A stretch of 36,911 nt of DNA from Burkholderiaceae bacterium (GTDB lineage: Bacteria; Pseudomonadota; Gammaproteobacteria; Burkholderiales; Burkholderiaceae). Under the pieces are notes generated by a model. It searched no databases. It was given only the letters and a program-made list of their open reading frames with translations, and was not told where the DNA came from. The DNA lies in NCBI GenBank assembly GCA_947448305.1, contig CANFME010000014.1, positions 1 to 36,911 of the forward strand. The letters are read 5' to 3'. Positions 7,361 to 15,799 of the stretch are shown one piece after another (positions within the stretch are counted from its first letter, which is position 1; each line of letters starts with the position of its first letter). The position numbers and the translations under genes were made by a program.

Positions 7361-8997
7361 CGTTCCTCCCCGCTCGGCAAAATTGCCCATTGTACTTGGA
7401 GTGGTGGTGCATTTTTGTTACTCGTCCAAGGGATAGAGACGACACCATTGACAGGTGCTTTTGCAAAAAGCTCCATTACCTTGGCAGATGGTGGATGTCC
7501 ACCACGCCACCATTTACCAGATGGTGTTGGTGTGTAATCCATGAGGATTAACAAAGGCTTTTTTTTATCCTCATTTGTTAACCATGGGGACTCTAGGTCG
7601 TTTGCATCAATCCAAGCCTTGATATTTCTACCGCGAGAAACAGGATCATTAATCATCACATTGCCTATTATCCAGGTATCTCCCGCAATGAAGCTGATGG
7701 GAGCGCCGTGAGTAATAGCGCTATTTTCTTGCCATCTTAAATTAATCTCTTCACTCAGTTTTTTGCTTGGAAAATTGCCACGGCCTTGTTTTCCTAGATA
7801 ATCAGCCCCGGGTCCAACGATGAGGCCGTAGCCGATGGCAAATATCAAATGTAGCCACAGGATTTTTTTAACGAACTGCATTACCTCTATTTCTCGCGCA
7901 ACCAATGCCCCAAGGATGCCGATTCCTAAATAAAAAGTTACAGCCCACTTTGCTTCAATTTTTTGGCCAAATATGATGCCTATTAAAAGTGCAACTAAGG
8001 TTGGACCAAGCGCAAAGAAAACTAAAAATACGCGATCTTTTTGCGAAAATCTTTTCCACCACGTAGTTTTTAAATCCTTTTTTGGCTCGAGTACCAGTTT
8101 TGATTCATCTGAATTTTTGCTTAATTTAATTAACAGGTAAATGGCTATGATGACAGGAGAGACTCTTAAAACCTGAGTCAATAAAAACCCACTAAATAAT
8201 TCAATGAGCTTGGTAGCATAGGTCGAGGATTCATTTAACGACTCTCTGGCATAAAATAGGGGCCCCTGTCCTTGAGAGGTCTGTTCATAAAGCCAAAACA
8301 AGTGTGGGCTCATGATCAAAAGACAAACTGTAATACTAATAAAAAACCCAAATAATGCTTTCTTTTTTAGAAATCTTTTTTCGAACAAAAAATGGACGAA
8401 TAAAACAATAATTTGCACCACAGCGCTATATTTACTTAAGAATGCTAGGCCTGTAAAAAGTCCTAATAATATCCAAAAAAATAAATACGTTTTCTTTTGG
8501 TGATTCTCAAACTCAGTGCTTCGTTCAATTACCCACGCTGAATAATAAAAATAAAACATGGCTGCAATGGACCAAAGTTGCATGCTATTGTGGTTGTAAT
8601 CTCCACCTCTAACGGTGTAATAGAGAATCATTGATCCGGTTAATACAAACACTAGTGGCGCATGTGGTGGTATTGCATCTCTTGTTTGCTTACAAATTTT
8701 TATATATAAGTTGTAAACAATCCATTGAGAAAAAACGACGCTCGTAAATCCTAGTGCGAACGGTAGCCAAATAACCTTGCCAAAAAGCATCGTTAGTGGG
8801 TAGATGATCCAAGATGGAAGGGGTGGATGTTTTTGATACCCCCACTCAAACGAGCTCGCCCATACTAGCTCTTCCATATTGTCCCATTCCGGGGCTTGGC
8901 GGGTAAATACCGTGGTAAAGAACCAAATCAATGCTATTAGCAAAAAAATTTGCCATGCATTTGTTATTAGTTTTTGATTTTTTACCTTTTCCAGCAT
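7357..8997 (-). CDS. ArnT/LgmB-like lipid A amino-sugar transferase (GT39/GT83 family)
   Basis: Polytopic GT-C glycosyltransferase of 546 residues with about ten membrane segments and a soluble C-terminal part (about 400-546). Residues 37-43 (EWDNMEE) form the first-loop acidic motif of the PMT/ArnT fold, and YQKHPPLPSWIIYPL (about 54-68) is typical of bacterial ArnT-like enzymes. Such enzymes move a sugar from undecaprenyl phosphate to lipid A or another periplasmic acceptor. Divergently encoded, 70 bp away, are a GT2 transferase, a GtrA-like protein and a YdjC-like deacetylase that would make and flip the donor. By analogy with Bordetella LgmB and Francisella FlmK it may attach glucosamine or galactosamine to lipid A phosphate. 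Its stop codon overlaps the fmt start. Confidence 0.85.
   Translation of the reverse strand: MLEKVKNQKLITNAWQIFLLIALIWFFTTVFTRQAPEWDNMEELVWASSFEWGYQKHPPLPSWIIYPLTMLFGKVIWLPFALGFTSVVFSQWIVYNLYIKICKQTRDAIPPHAPLVFVLTGSMILYYTVRGGDYNHNSMQLWSIAAMFYFYYSAWVIERSTEFENHQKKTYLFFWILLGLFTGLAFLSKYSAVVQIIVLFVHFLFEKRFLKKKALFGFFISITVCLLIMSPHLFWLYEQTSQGQGPLFYARESLNESSTYATKLIELFSGFLLTQVLRVSPVIIAIYLLIKLSKNSDESKLVLEPKKDLKTTWWKRFSQKDRVFLVFFALGPTLVALLIGIIFGQKIEAKWAVTFYLGIGILGALVAREIEVMQFVKKILWLHLIFAIGYGLIVGPGADYLGKQGRGNFPSKKLSEEINLRWQENSAITHGAPISFIAGDTWIIGNVMINDPVSRGRNIKAWIDANDLESPWLTNEDKKKPLLILMDYTPTPSGKWWRGGHPPSAKVMELFAKAPVNGVVSIPWTSNKNAPPLQVQWAILPSGEER
7365..7370 (-). promoter_or_regulatory. ribosome binding site deciding the TTG start of fmt
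   Basis: GGGAGG on the minus strand ends 4 bases before TTG (7358-7360), where the Fmt family sequence begins. It lies inside the last codons of the ArnT-like gene. The in-frame ATG upstream (7388-7390) would place non-conserved residues before the family start. Confidence 0.7.
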
Positions 8998-9003
8998 TAG
9001 TAA

Positions 9004-9034
9004 TTGATGCTTTCTGTTTATTATGATTTATAGT
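9004..9034 (+). promoter_or_regulatory. possible promoter for the GT2-gtrA-deacetylase operon
   Basis: The 70-bp divergent gap contains TTGATG (9004-9009) and TATAGT (9029-9034), 19 bases apart. The spacing is long for a sigma70 promoter, so the match is weak. Both divergent transcripts must start in or near this gap. Confidence 0.3.
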
Positions 9035-9067
9035 CTGTAATTATAGGTTTAACTGTAAAATTTGAAT

Positions 9068-10033
9068 ATGTCCAATAATCCTTCTCGTTTAGAAAAATTT
9101 TCTTTAAGTGTAGTTGTGCCGGCTTACAACGAGTCGACCAATTTAATGAAGTTTGTAGAAACTTTAAGATTAACCATCTCTAACATTACACCACTTTACG
9201 AGATTATCATTATTAACGATGGTAGTAAGGACAATACGGATGAAGTTGCCATGCAATTGGCCAAAGAATCTGGCATTCGTTATTTAGCTTTCTCAAGAAA
9301 CTTTGGCAAGGAGGCCGCTTTATCTGCTGGGATTGACTATGCTCGCGGTGATGCAGTTTTATTGATTGATGCTGATTTTCAACATCCGATGGATAAATTA
9401 TCCGAGATGTGTTCACTTTGGCAGAATGGCTATGACATGGTTTACGGTGTGATTGTTGATCGTGGTAATGAATCGTTTTTAAAGCGCTTTGGTACCCGTT
9501 TCTTTTATTCCTTGATGAGTGCAGGCACAGATGTAGCGATTCCTCAAAATGCGGGTGATTTTCGCTGGCTAGACCGTAAAGTTGTTGATGCGCTGAAAAC
9601 ATTACCCGAACGCAATCGCTTTATGAAAGGTTTGTATGCCTGGGTTGGCTTCAAGTCTGTGGGACTTCCTTTTGTTCCCGCCGATCGCTTTAGTGGTGTT
9701 TCTAGTTTTAAGATCACTAGTCTTATAAAACTAGCCTTATCTGGTATCACGGCATTCAGTACTTTACCTCTAAGACTTTGGACGTTTATTGGCGGCTTCA
9801 TTTCAATAATCGCAATCTCTTATGGTATTTTTGTTGCGTTTGACACCTTAATTAATGGTAACCCTGTTGGCGGTTGGCCAACCATTACCGTTGCTTTAAT
9901 GCTTTTTTCTGGTGTGCAACTTTTATCAATTGGTATTCTCGGAGAATATATCGGGCGTATTTTTGATGAAGTCAAACAAAGGCCTCTCTATTTGATTGCT
10001 AAAGACAATGACAATAGTTCCTTGGATTCGTAG
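9068..10033 (+). CDS. GT2 polyprenyl-phosphate sugar transferase (GtrB/ArnC/FlmF2-like)
   Basis: Cytoplasmic-face glycosyltransferase that probably transfers a sugar, likely N-acetylhexosamine, from a nucleotide donor to undecaprenyl phosphate. The GT-A fold shows VVVPAYNEST (about 15-24), INDGSKDNTDE, the RNFGKEAALSAGIDYARGD segment and the metal site DADFQHP (101-107). AGDFRWLDRKVVDAL and the RFSGVSSFKI segment are typical of the DPM1/GtrB group. Two C-terminal membrane helices lie at about 233-256 and 266-290. A TTG at 9062 is also in frame, but ATG at 9068 is the better start. The stop lies 26 bases inside the next gene. By context it supplies the lipid-linked donor for the ArnT-like enzyme. 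Confidence 0.88.
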   Translation: MSNNPSRLEKFSLSVVVPAYNESTNLMKFVETLRLTISNITPLYEIIIINDGSKDNTDEVAMQLAKESGIRYLAFSRNFGKEAALSAGIDYARGDAVLLIDADFQHPMDKLSEMCSLWQNGYDMVYGVIVDRGNESFLKRFGTRFFYSLMSAGTDVAIPQNAGDFRWLDRKVVDALKTLPERNRFMKGLYAWVGFKSVGLPFVPADRFSGVSSFKITSLIKLALSGITAFSTLPLRLWTFIGGFISIIAISYGIFVAFDTLINGNPVGGWPTITVALMLFSGVQLLSIGILGEYIGRIFDEVKQRPLYLIAKDNDNSSLDS

Positions 10034-10406
10034 ACTCCCTCAAGTTAGTCTTTTTGTTTTAGTAGGAGGAGGGGCTGCAATAGTTCACTTTCTGAGCGCT
10101 ATTCTATTTGTTGAACTTCTCGCAACTCCTGCATTGATCGCCAATATTTTTGCTTTTTTAGTTGCATTTTGTTTTAGTTTTTCTGGGCAACGTTATTTAA
10201 CTTTTTCTAGTTCAAATCAAACCTTTTTTTACTCCTTAAAAAGATACTTTTTGGTTTCGGTATGCTCTTTTATTTTTAATGAGCTTTTTTTCTACATCGC
10301 CGTTTATCTCTTTAATATTCGGTATTACATTGCTTTACCAATTATTGTTTTGTTGGTTGCGGTTGGAACGTTTGTTGTTTCTAAACGCTGGGCTTTTAAA
10401 TTATGA
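10008..10406 (+). CDS. GtrA-like small membrane protein (putative polyprenyl-phosphate-sugar flippase)
   Basis: Protein of 132 residues with four hydrophobic helices (about 13-33, 38-60, 80-100, 105-126), the layout of the GtrA family. The segment FSFSGQRYLTFSS after helix 2 matches the family's basic-aromatic loop. GtrA-like proteins accompany GtrB-type enzymes and are thought to move the lipid-linked sugar across the inner membrane. The ATG at 10008 lies within the GT2 gene (26-base overlap); a TTG at 9996 is an alternative. Its stop overlaps the next start (ATGA). Within this module it is the natural candidate for the flipping step. Confidence 0.8.
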   Translation: MTIVPWIRRLPQVSLFVLVGGGAAIVHFLSAILFVELLATPALIANIFAFLVAFCFSFSGQRYLTFSSSNQTFFYSLKRYFLVSVCSFIFNELFFYIAVYLFNIRYYIALPIIVLLVAVGTFVVSKRWAFKL

Positions 10407-11233
10407 TGAAGAAAACTATTCAACTCTGCGCAGATGATTTTGGTCAAGACCCTTTAATTAATGAAGCTGTATTCAGTCTGTTTTATCAAAAGCGTCTTTC
10501 TGCTACGAGTGTTTTAATTGATGGAGCTCATGTTTCTTCCTCGGTTCTAGATCTACAGAATGCCCACAAGGATGGTCTAGAAGTAGGTTTACACTTTAAT
10601 TTAACGCTGGCCTTTCCACAGGCTATTTTGCAAAACATTAAACCCCTTTATCTATGGATTCTTTTAAGTCAACTTGGCTTATTGAATAAGCTTGAAATTG
10701 AGCAGGCATTTCAATTACAACTCACAAAGTTTGAGGATATTTACGGCTTTATGCCTGATTATATTGATGGACACCAACATGTTCACCAATTCTCTGGGCT
10801 TGGAAAAATCATCGTAGATGAAATATTAAAACGCTATTCTAGTCGTTCTTTACCTTGGGTTCGCAATACCTTACGTCCCAATAATACCCGTAACATTCCT
10901 CAAGTTTCAAAGGCTTTCATACTTGAGGTATTAGGTGGTAAAAGTTTTTATGCGTTACTAAACACCACTAATATTCTCTCAAACACTGGCTTTTTAGGCG
11001 TTTACGGTTTTAATGTGGCAAACGAGGCCGCTTACCGAGAGTTGATGCTTGCTTGGCTTATTAATGCTCAAAATAACACACTAATAATGTGTCATCCCGC
11101 AGTAAAAGTAGTAAATGATGATGCGATTGGTAGTCAGCGACCGATTGAATTTAACTATTTGTCCTCAAATGCTTTTCAAGAAGATTTAGATTTGCATCAA
11201 TTAACTATTTCCAAGACAAGGTCATCTGTTTAA
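10403..11233 (+). CDS. YdjC/ChbG-family deacetylase (NaxD/LgmC-like)
   Basis: Predicted metal-dependent N-deacetylase of 276 residues. The metal site is visible as LCADDFG (D11, D12) with DGHQHVH (H124, H126, H128); VGLHFNLT (H64) and MCHP near the C-terminus complete the family pattern. Francisella NaxD, of this family, deacetylates undecaprenyl-phosphate-GalNAc before transfer of galactosamine to lipid A. The neighbouring GT2, GtrA-like and ArnT-like genes make the same role likely here. HpnK of hopanoid pathways is another YdjC-type protein, but no hopanoid genes are present. The ATG overlaps the gtrA-like stop. Convergent with def, 28 bp apart. Confidence 0.85.
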   Translation: MMKKTIQLCADDFGQDPLINEAVFSLFYQKRLSATSVLIDGAHVSSSVLDLQNAHKDGLEVGLHFNLTLAFPQAILQNIKPLYLWILLSQLGLLNKLEIEQAFQLQLTKFEDIYGFMPDYIDGHQHVHQFSGLGKIIVDEILKRYSSRSLPWVRNTLRPNNTRNIPQVSKAFILEVLGGKSFYALLNTTNILSNTGFLGVYGFNVANEAAYRELMLAWLINAQNNTLIMCHPAVKVVNDDAIGSQRPIEFNYLSSNAFQEDLDLHQLTISKTRSSV

Positions 11234-11261
11234 AAATAGCTCTGCCTTATCTAAGAAGTAA

Positions 11262-11771
11262 CTACTTACTAGAAGCCTTCTCTCTTTTTTTCATTTTCCC
11301 TTTGATTCTCATTCTTTTTAATGGAGAAAGATAATCAACAAATACTTTGCCAACTAGATGATCCATTTCATGGAGAATACAAACAGATAAGAGTCCCTCT
11401 GCCTCAAGTTCAAAATCAACTCCATTTTCATCAAAAGCTTTGATACGAACTTTATCTGGTCTCTCTAATTCATCGAAGTAATCCGGCACTGACAAACATC
11501 CTTCACGCCAAGTTTTGACCTCTTCACTTTGCCAAATGATTTCAGGGTTTATTAATACTTTTAATTCTGCGCGGCTATCTGATATATCAATCACGATGAT
11601 TCGTTCGTGGATATCAACCTGCGTAGCAGCTAGTCCGACGCCTGGTGCCTCATACATAGTATGGGCCATATCAGCCACGATTTTCTTAAGGCGGTCATCA
11701 AACTCTTTCACCGGCTTTGCAATTTTATGCAGCCGTGGGTCTGGATAACAGATGATGGGGAGTAATGCCAT
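11262..11771 (-). CDS. def: peptide deformylase
   Basis: Removes the formyl group from nascent N-terminal Met. All three family motifs are intact: GVGLAATQV (44-52), EGCLS with metal ligand C92, and HEMDH (H134, E135, H138). Length is 169 residues with a short lysine-rich tail. def is usually beside fmt; here about 3.9 kb of glycan-modification genes separate the two. A minus-strand TATACT at 11822-11827 may be its -10 element. Confidence 0.97.
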   Translation of the reverse strand: MALLPIICYPDPRLHKIAKPVKEFDDRLKKIVADMAHTMYEAPGVGLAATQVDIHERIIVIDISDSRAELKVLINPEIIWQSEEVKTWREGCLSVPDYFDELERPDKVRIKAFDENGVDFELEAEGLLSVCILHEMDHLVGKVFVDYLSPLKRMRIKGKMKKREKASSK

Positions 11772-12009
11772 ATAAAAAACTTAAGTTAGAATTTCTTATT
11801 TTACCTAATTGAATTATGTATAGTATAGAAAATTTGATTTTTGAATCTAGATTTTGACAAGATTACGTCTAAAATTTTCCAAATTTAAGTTGTTAAAAAT
11901 CAATTGTTTACATTAACATATCCATATTTTTAGTGTTGTATGCAGAAAATTTTACATATTTTTATCATCTTCGGGTAATAATAAAAAAAGAGAAATTAAA
12001 TTCTAAGGT
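11772..12009. other. AT-rich gap between def and topB
   Basis: The 238 bases contain no credible gene. The two genes diverge here, so both promoters should lie inside. TATACT on the minus strand (11822-11827), about 50 bases before the def ATG, is a fair -10. TTGACA on the plus strand (11854-11859) is a perfect -35, but no good -10 lies 16-18 bases downstream. In E. coli and many relatives dprA/smf sits next to def; no trace of it is seen here. Confidence 0.5.
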
Positions 12010-14685
12010 ATGAAATTGGCAAAAAAACCGAGTAGTTCCCCCGTAGATTCTGAACAGCTAAAGACGTTAATCATCGCTGAAAAGCCTTCAGTTGCGGCTG
12101 ATATCGCCCGTGCTTTGGGTGGTTTTACGAAACATGAAGATTATTTTGAAAGCAAGGACTTCCTTGTTTCATCTGCTGTTGGTCATCTCCTAGAAATTAC
12201 AGCCCCTGAAGAGTTTGAGGTAAAGCGTGGCAAATGGTCATTTAATAATTTACCCGTCATACCACCAAGATTTGAATTAAGGCCTATTGTTAAAACGGAA
12301 TCTCGCTTGAAGGCTTTGCAAAAGTTAATTAAGCGTAAAGATGTATCGGCGCTTATTAATGCCTGTGATGCTGGGCGCGAAGGGGAGTTAATATTCCGTC
12401 TGATTGCACAACAAACTAAGGCCTCACAACCTATTAAGCGTCTTTGGTTGCAATCGATGACGCCAAACGCCATTCGTGAGGGCTTTGCTAATTTGCGGTC
12501 TGATGAAGAAATGTTACCTCTGTCAGATGCTGCCAGATGTCGCTCAGAAGCGGATTGGCTAGTTGGCATCAATGGCACTAGAGCCATGACGGCCTTTAAT
12601 AGTAAAAGCGGTGGTTTCTTTCTAACGACTGTAGGTCGTGTACAAACACCGACTCTTTCTATTATGGTCATGCGTGAAGAAAGTATTAGGAAATTTATAT
12701 CTCGCGACTATTGGGAAGTTCGAGCTCAATTTATTGCTGCTGCTGGAATTTATGAAGGTCGCTGGTTTAATCCAGAATTCAAGAAGCAAGGCAAAAATGA
12801 TATCGTAGATCCTGAACTACGTGATAGTAGGTTATGGTCCGAATCTGAAGCTAAAAGCATTGTTGTTGCTTGTAACAATAAATCAGCCACCGTTACCGAA
12901 GAGTCTAAGCCTTCAACTCAACAAGCTCCGCAGTTATTTGATTTAACCAGTTTACAGAGGGAAGCTAACGCTCGTTTTGGGTTTTCAGCTAAAAACACTT
13001 TGGGACTTGCACAAGCATTGTACGAGCGCCACAAAGTATTGACTTACCCAAGAACCGACTCCCGCGCTTTGCCAGAAGACTATATTCAAACTGTTAAAGA
13101 TACGATTGAATCACTTGGACAAGTCTCCGATAACTACGTTTCTTTCGCCTCGGAAATCAATAAAAATAATTGGGTAAAGCCGAATAAAAAGATTTTTGAT
13201 AATTCAAAGATATCAGATCACTTTGCTATTATTCCGACTCTTCAAGAGGCTCCAAAAAACTTGTCAGAGCCTGAACAAAAACTCTTTGATTTGGTTGTTC
13301 GCAGATTTTTATCTGTCTTCTACCCAGCTGCTGAGTTTCTTATTACAACCCGTATTACTAGTGTAAGTGGCCACTCATTTAAAACTGAGGGTAAGATCCT
13401 CGTAAATCCTGGTTGGTTGAAAGTCTATGGACGTAACAGTCAAGATGATAAAGAATTGGTTGCAGTTGCACCTAACGAAAAAGTCCAAACTGAATCGATT
13501 GATTTAGTTGCTTTAAAAACAAAACCACCTGCAAGGTTTTCAGAAGCAACCTTATTATCAGCAATGGAAGGTGCCGGTAAGTTAGTTGAAGAAGATGAGT
13601 TTAGGGAGGCGATGGCTGAAAAAGGTTTAGGTACTCCTGCCACTAGAGCTTCCATTATTGAAGGTTTAATTTTCGAACGATATATTTTCCGCGAAGGTCG
13701 TGAGCTCATTCCAACTGCGAAAGCTTTCCAGTTAATGACTCTTTTAAGAGGCTTGGGCATTGAAGAGCTTACTCAACCCGCTTTAACCGGTGGCTGGGAA
13801 TTTCAATTGTCACAGATGGAAAAGGGCTTGATTCCACGTTCTAGCTTTATGCAAGAGATTGCGCAGATGACTCAGCGGATTGTAAAACGCGCAAAAGAGT
13901 TTGATAGCGATACAATTCCTGGTGATTACATCACCTTAGAAACACCATGCCCTAATTGTGGTGGTCATGTGAAAGAAAATTATCGTCGTTTTTCTTGCGA
14001 AAAATGCGGGTTTTCTATCAGTAAAATACCTGGTGGTAAAGCTTTGGAGTATGTTGAAGCCGAGGAACTCATCCGTGAGAAAAAGGTGGGGCCTCTGCAA
14101 GGCTTTAGAAGCAAAATGGGTAGACCCTTTGCTGCAATTATTAAATTATCAGAAATTCCGATGGATGATAAAGACTATCCAAATGCAGGCTTTAAGTTAG
14201 AGTTCGATTTTGGTCAAAATAATGCTGATAACGATGATCCCGTTGACTTTACTGGACTCCAAGCCTTAGGTGCTTGTCCAAAATGTTCTGGGGCTATTTA
14301 TGAACACGGCATGAGTTATATTTGTGAACGCTCTGTGGGTCCAGACCGCTCTTGTGATTTTTCTACCGGGAAAGTTATTTTGCAACAGGAGATTTCTCCT
14401 GAACAGATTCAGAAACTTTTAGGAACCGGTAAAACAGATTTATTAACCAACTTTAAGTCTCAAAGAAATGGTCGAGTTTTCAAAGCTTATCTTGCTTTGA
14501 ATCCTGAGGGAAAAGTTGGTTTTGAATTTGAAGCTCGAGCACCCAAAGCTCCGGCTAAGAAACGTGATGGTGATACTGCTGAAGAGAGTTCTGCTTCTAA
14601 AGCTGTTAAATCTTCACCAGCAAAAGCTCCCGTTAAAAAGCCAGCTGCCAAGAAATCAGCTCCCGCTAAAAAAGTGTCTAAATAG
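12010..14685 (+). CDS. topB: DNA topoisomerase III (type IA), with Lys/Ala/Pro-rich tail
   Basis: Type IA topoisomerase of 891 residues. The TOPRIM domain begins LIIAEKPSVAADIARAL (about 20-36) and holds NACDAGREGELIFR (about 117-130). The active-site tyrosine is Y346 in LTYPRTDSR. After the core come two cysteine sets resembling zinc ribbons (CPNCGG ... CEKCGF near 650-670 and CPKCSG ... CERSVGPDRSC near 755-780). The tail from about 845 is a low-complexity PAK/AAKK repeat likely to bind DNA non-specifically. The last 199 bases overlap an opposing MnmC-like gene. AAGG lies only one base before the ATG, while a TTG at 12016 has better spacing, so the exact start is slightly uncertain. Confidence 0.93.
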   Translation: MKLAKKPSSSPVDSEQLKTLIIAEKPSVAADIARALGGFTKHEDYFESKDFLVSSAVGHLLEITAPEEFEVKRGKWSFNNLPVIPPRFELRPIVKTESRLKALQKLIKRKDVSALINACDAGREGELIFRLIAQQTKASQPIKRLWLQSMTPNAIREGFANLRSDEEMLPLSDAARCRSEADWLVGINGTRAMTAFNSKSGGFFLTTVGRVQTPTLSIMVMREESIRKFISRDYWEVRAQFIAAAGIYEGRWFNPEFKKQGKNDIVDPELRDSRLWSESEAKSIVVACNNKSATVTEESKPSTQQAPQLFDLTSLQREANARFGFSAKNTLGLAQALYERHKVLTYPRTDSRALPEDYIQTVKDTIESLGQVSDNYVSFASEINKNNWVKPNKKIFDNSKISDHFAIIPTLQEAPKNLSEPEQKLFDLVVRRFLSVFYPAAEFLITTRITSVSGHSFKTEGKILVNPGWLKVYGRNSQDDKELVAVAPNEKVQTESIDLVALKTKPPARFSEATLLSAMEGAGKLVEEDEFREAMAEKGLGTPATRASIIEGLIFERYIFREGRELIPTAKAFQLMTLLRGLGIEELTQPALTGGWEFQLSQMEKGLIPRSSFMQEIAQMTQRIVKRAKEFDSDTIPGDYITLETPCPNCGGHVKENYRRFSCEKCGFSISKIPGGKALEYVEAEELIREKKVGPLQGFRSKMGRPFAAIIKLSEIPMDDKDYPNAGFKLEFDFGQNNADNDDPVDFTGLQALGACPKCSGAIYEHGMSYICERSVGPDRSCDFSTGKVILQQEISPEQIQKLLGTGKTDLLTNFKSQRNGRVFKAYLALNPEGKVGFEFEARAPKAPAKKRDGDTAEESSASKAVKSSPAKAPVKKPAAKKSAPAKKVSK

Positions 14686-15731
14686 GCGTGAATCAGTTCT
14701 GCTCCAAGGGTTGCCCAAATTAACCCTCTGGAGCCGTAAGCGGTAGCTAAAAATAATCCTCTTTGACCTGTCACAGGTCCAATGAGGGGTAGGCGATCTT
14801 TTGAGGCACTTCTTATACCAACGAAATTCGATTCCTCCCTAAAGCTGAGTTCTGGTCTTTCTACCATTCCTAATAATGCCAAGCCTTTCTTTTGATTAGT
14901 GTTAGCACTTTCTTTGCTTGGCCTTAGGTCGTCAATATCCTCGTCGTAACTAGAACCAACTTCCCACAGCCAGGTTTCAGCATCCCATTCTTTAGAAGGT
15001 GAGCAATATCCGTCACCCCTCATCGCTGACCAAGGTAAGTGCTTACCAACTTCACTATCCTTTGGAATAAGAAATCGGCTTAACTGTCCTCTTACAGGTC
15101 GTAGCGGAAGTTCAACATCAATGGTCGCTAATAATTCCTTAGTTTGATAATTGCATGCCAACACTAACGCATCTCCGGTACAAATCTTTTCATTTTTATC
15201 GTTAAAAAGCTCCCACAAATTATTATTCTTTTGAATTCGGGTTACTTTTTCACCCCACATCATTTCATGATGAGTCAATGTCTCAACAGCTTGAGTAGAC
15301 AATTTTTTCAAGTCATAGATACCTGCCGTGTTGAACCAGAGACCGGGCTGATCTATATTGAATTTTTCTAAAGCTATTTTTGATTCTATCGGTTCAATTT
15401 CTGATTGATTAAAACCAAGTGTAAGTATTAACTCACTTAACTTTTCAGAGTTGATCCAGTCTTCTTTAAGTATTGGCTGATAAACACCAGAATAACGAAT
15501 ACTCGATTGAAAGTTTTGCCAAACCAAGCGATTAGCAATTTGTGTGAATCTTTGAAGTTTGGTGCTTTTTTTATTTACCTGGGGGTGTACTAAAGCTAGT
15601 TGATGGTCAGAAGTTTGAGTTGCAGGACCAACCGCTTGATCTATTAAGGTAATTTGATAAGAGCTTTTTCTTGCTAGTTTTTGAGCAATGAGTGATCCAG
15701 CAATTCCTGCTCCTAAAACGATTACATGCAT
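14487..15731 (-). CDS. MnmC-like FAD-dependent tRNA-modifying oxidoreductase (no methyltransferase domain)
   Basis: FAD oxidoreductase of 414 residues. The N-terminus VIVLGAGIAGSLIAQKLA is the dinucleotide fold. RPVRGQLS and the late GSRGLIWATLGAELI match the oxidase half of MnmC, which converts cmnm5s2U34 to nm5s2U34 in tRNA. The methyltransferase half that precedes it in fused MnmC is missing: the ORF begins directly at the FAD motif and no such domain lies upstream. About 65 C-terminal residues are encoded antisense to the topB tail. They include LEAELSSAVSPSRFL, which resembles the usual MnmC ending, so the overlap seems genuine. Divergent from the M23 gene, 68 bp apart. A generic DAO-family enzyme remains possible. 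Confidence 0.82.
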   Translation of the reverse strand: MHVIVLGAGIAGSLIAQKLARKSSYQITLIDQAVGPATQTSDHQLALVHPQVNKKSTKLQRFTQIANRLVWQNFQSSIRYSGVYQPILKEDWINSEKLSELILTLGFNQSEIEPIESKIALEKFNIDQPGLWFNTAGIYDLKKLSTQAVETLTHHEMMWGEKVTRIQKNNNLWELFNDKNEKICTGDALVLACNYQTKELLATIDVELPLRPVRGQLSRFLIPKDSEVGKHLPWSAMRGDGYCSPSKEWDAETWLWEVGSSYDEDIDDLRPSKESANTNQKKGLALLGMVERPELSFREESNFVGIRSASKDRLPLIGPVTGQRGLFLATAYGSRGLIWATLGAELIHAYLDTFLAGADFLAAGFLTGAFAGEDLTALEAELSSAVSPSRFLAGALGARASNSKPTFPSGFKAR

Positions 15732-15799
15732 TTTTAGATTTTCAAATAACTTTGTGATTAAAGATTTATAATTTTAGTTTAGTTCACATAGACTGAATC

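Noticed and set aside
7388..7390. ATG start for fmt giving 339 residues
   Set aside because: The added residues lie before the family N-terminus; the TTG at 7358-7360 has a ribosome site and fits the alignment.
9213..9602. 129-codon frame antisense to the GT2 gene
   Set aside because: His/Ser/Gln-rich, no domain or ribosome site; mirrors the codon use of the real gene.
12183..12671. 162-codon frame antisense to topB
   Set aside because: Lies opposite the TOPRIM domain, with no family resemblance, unlike the genuine overlap at the topB 3' end.
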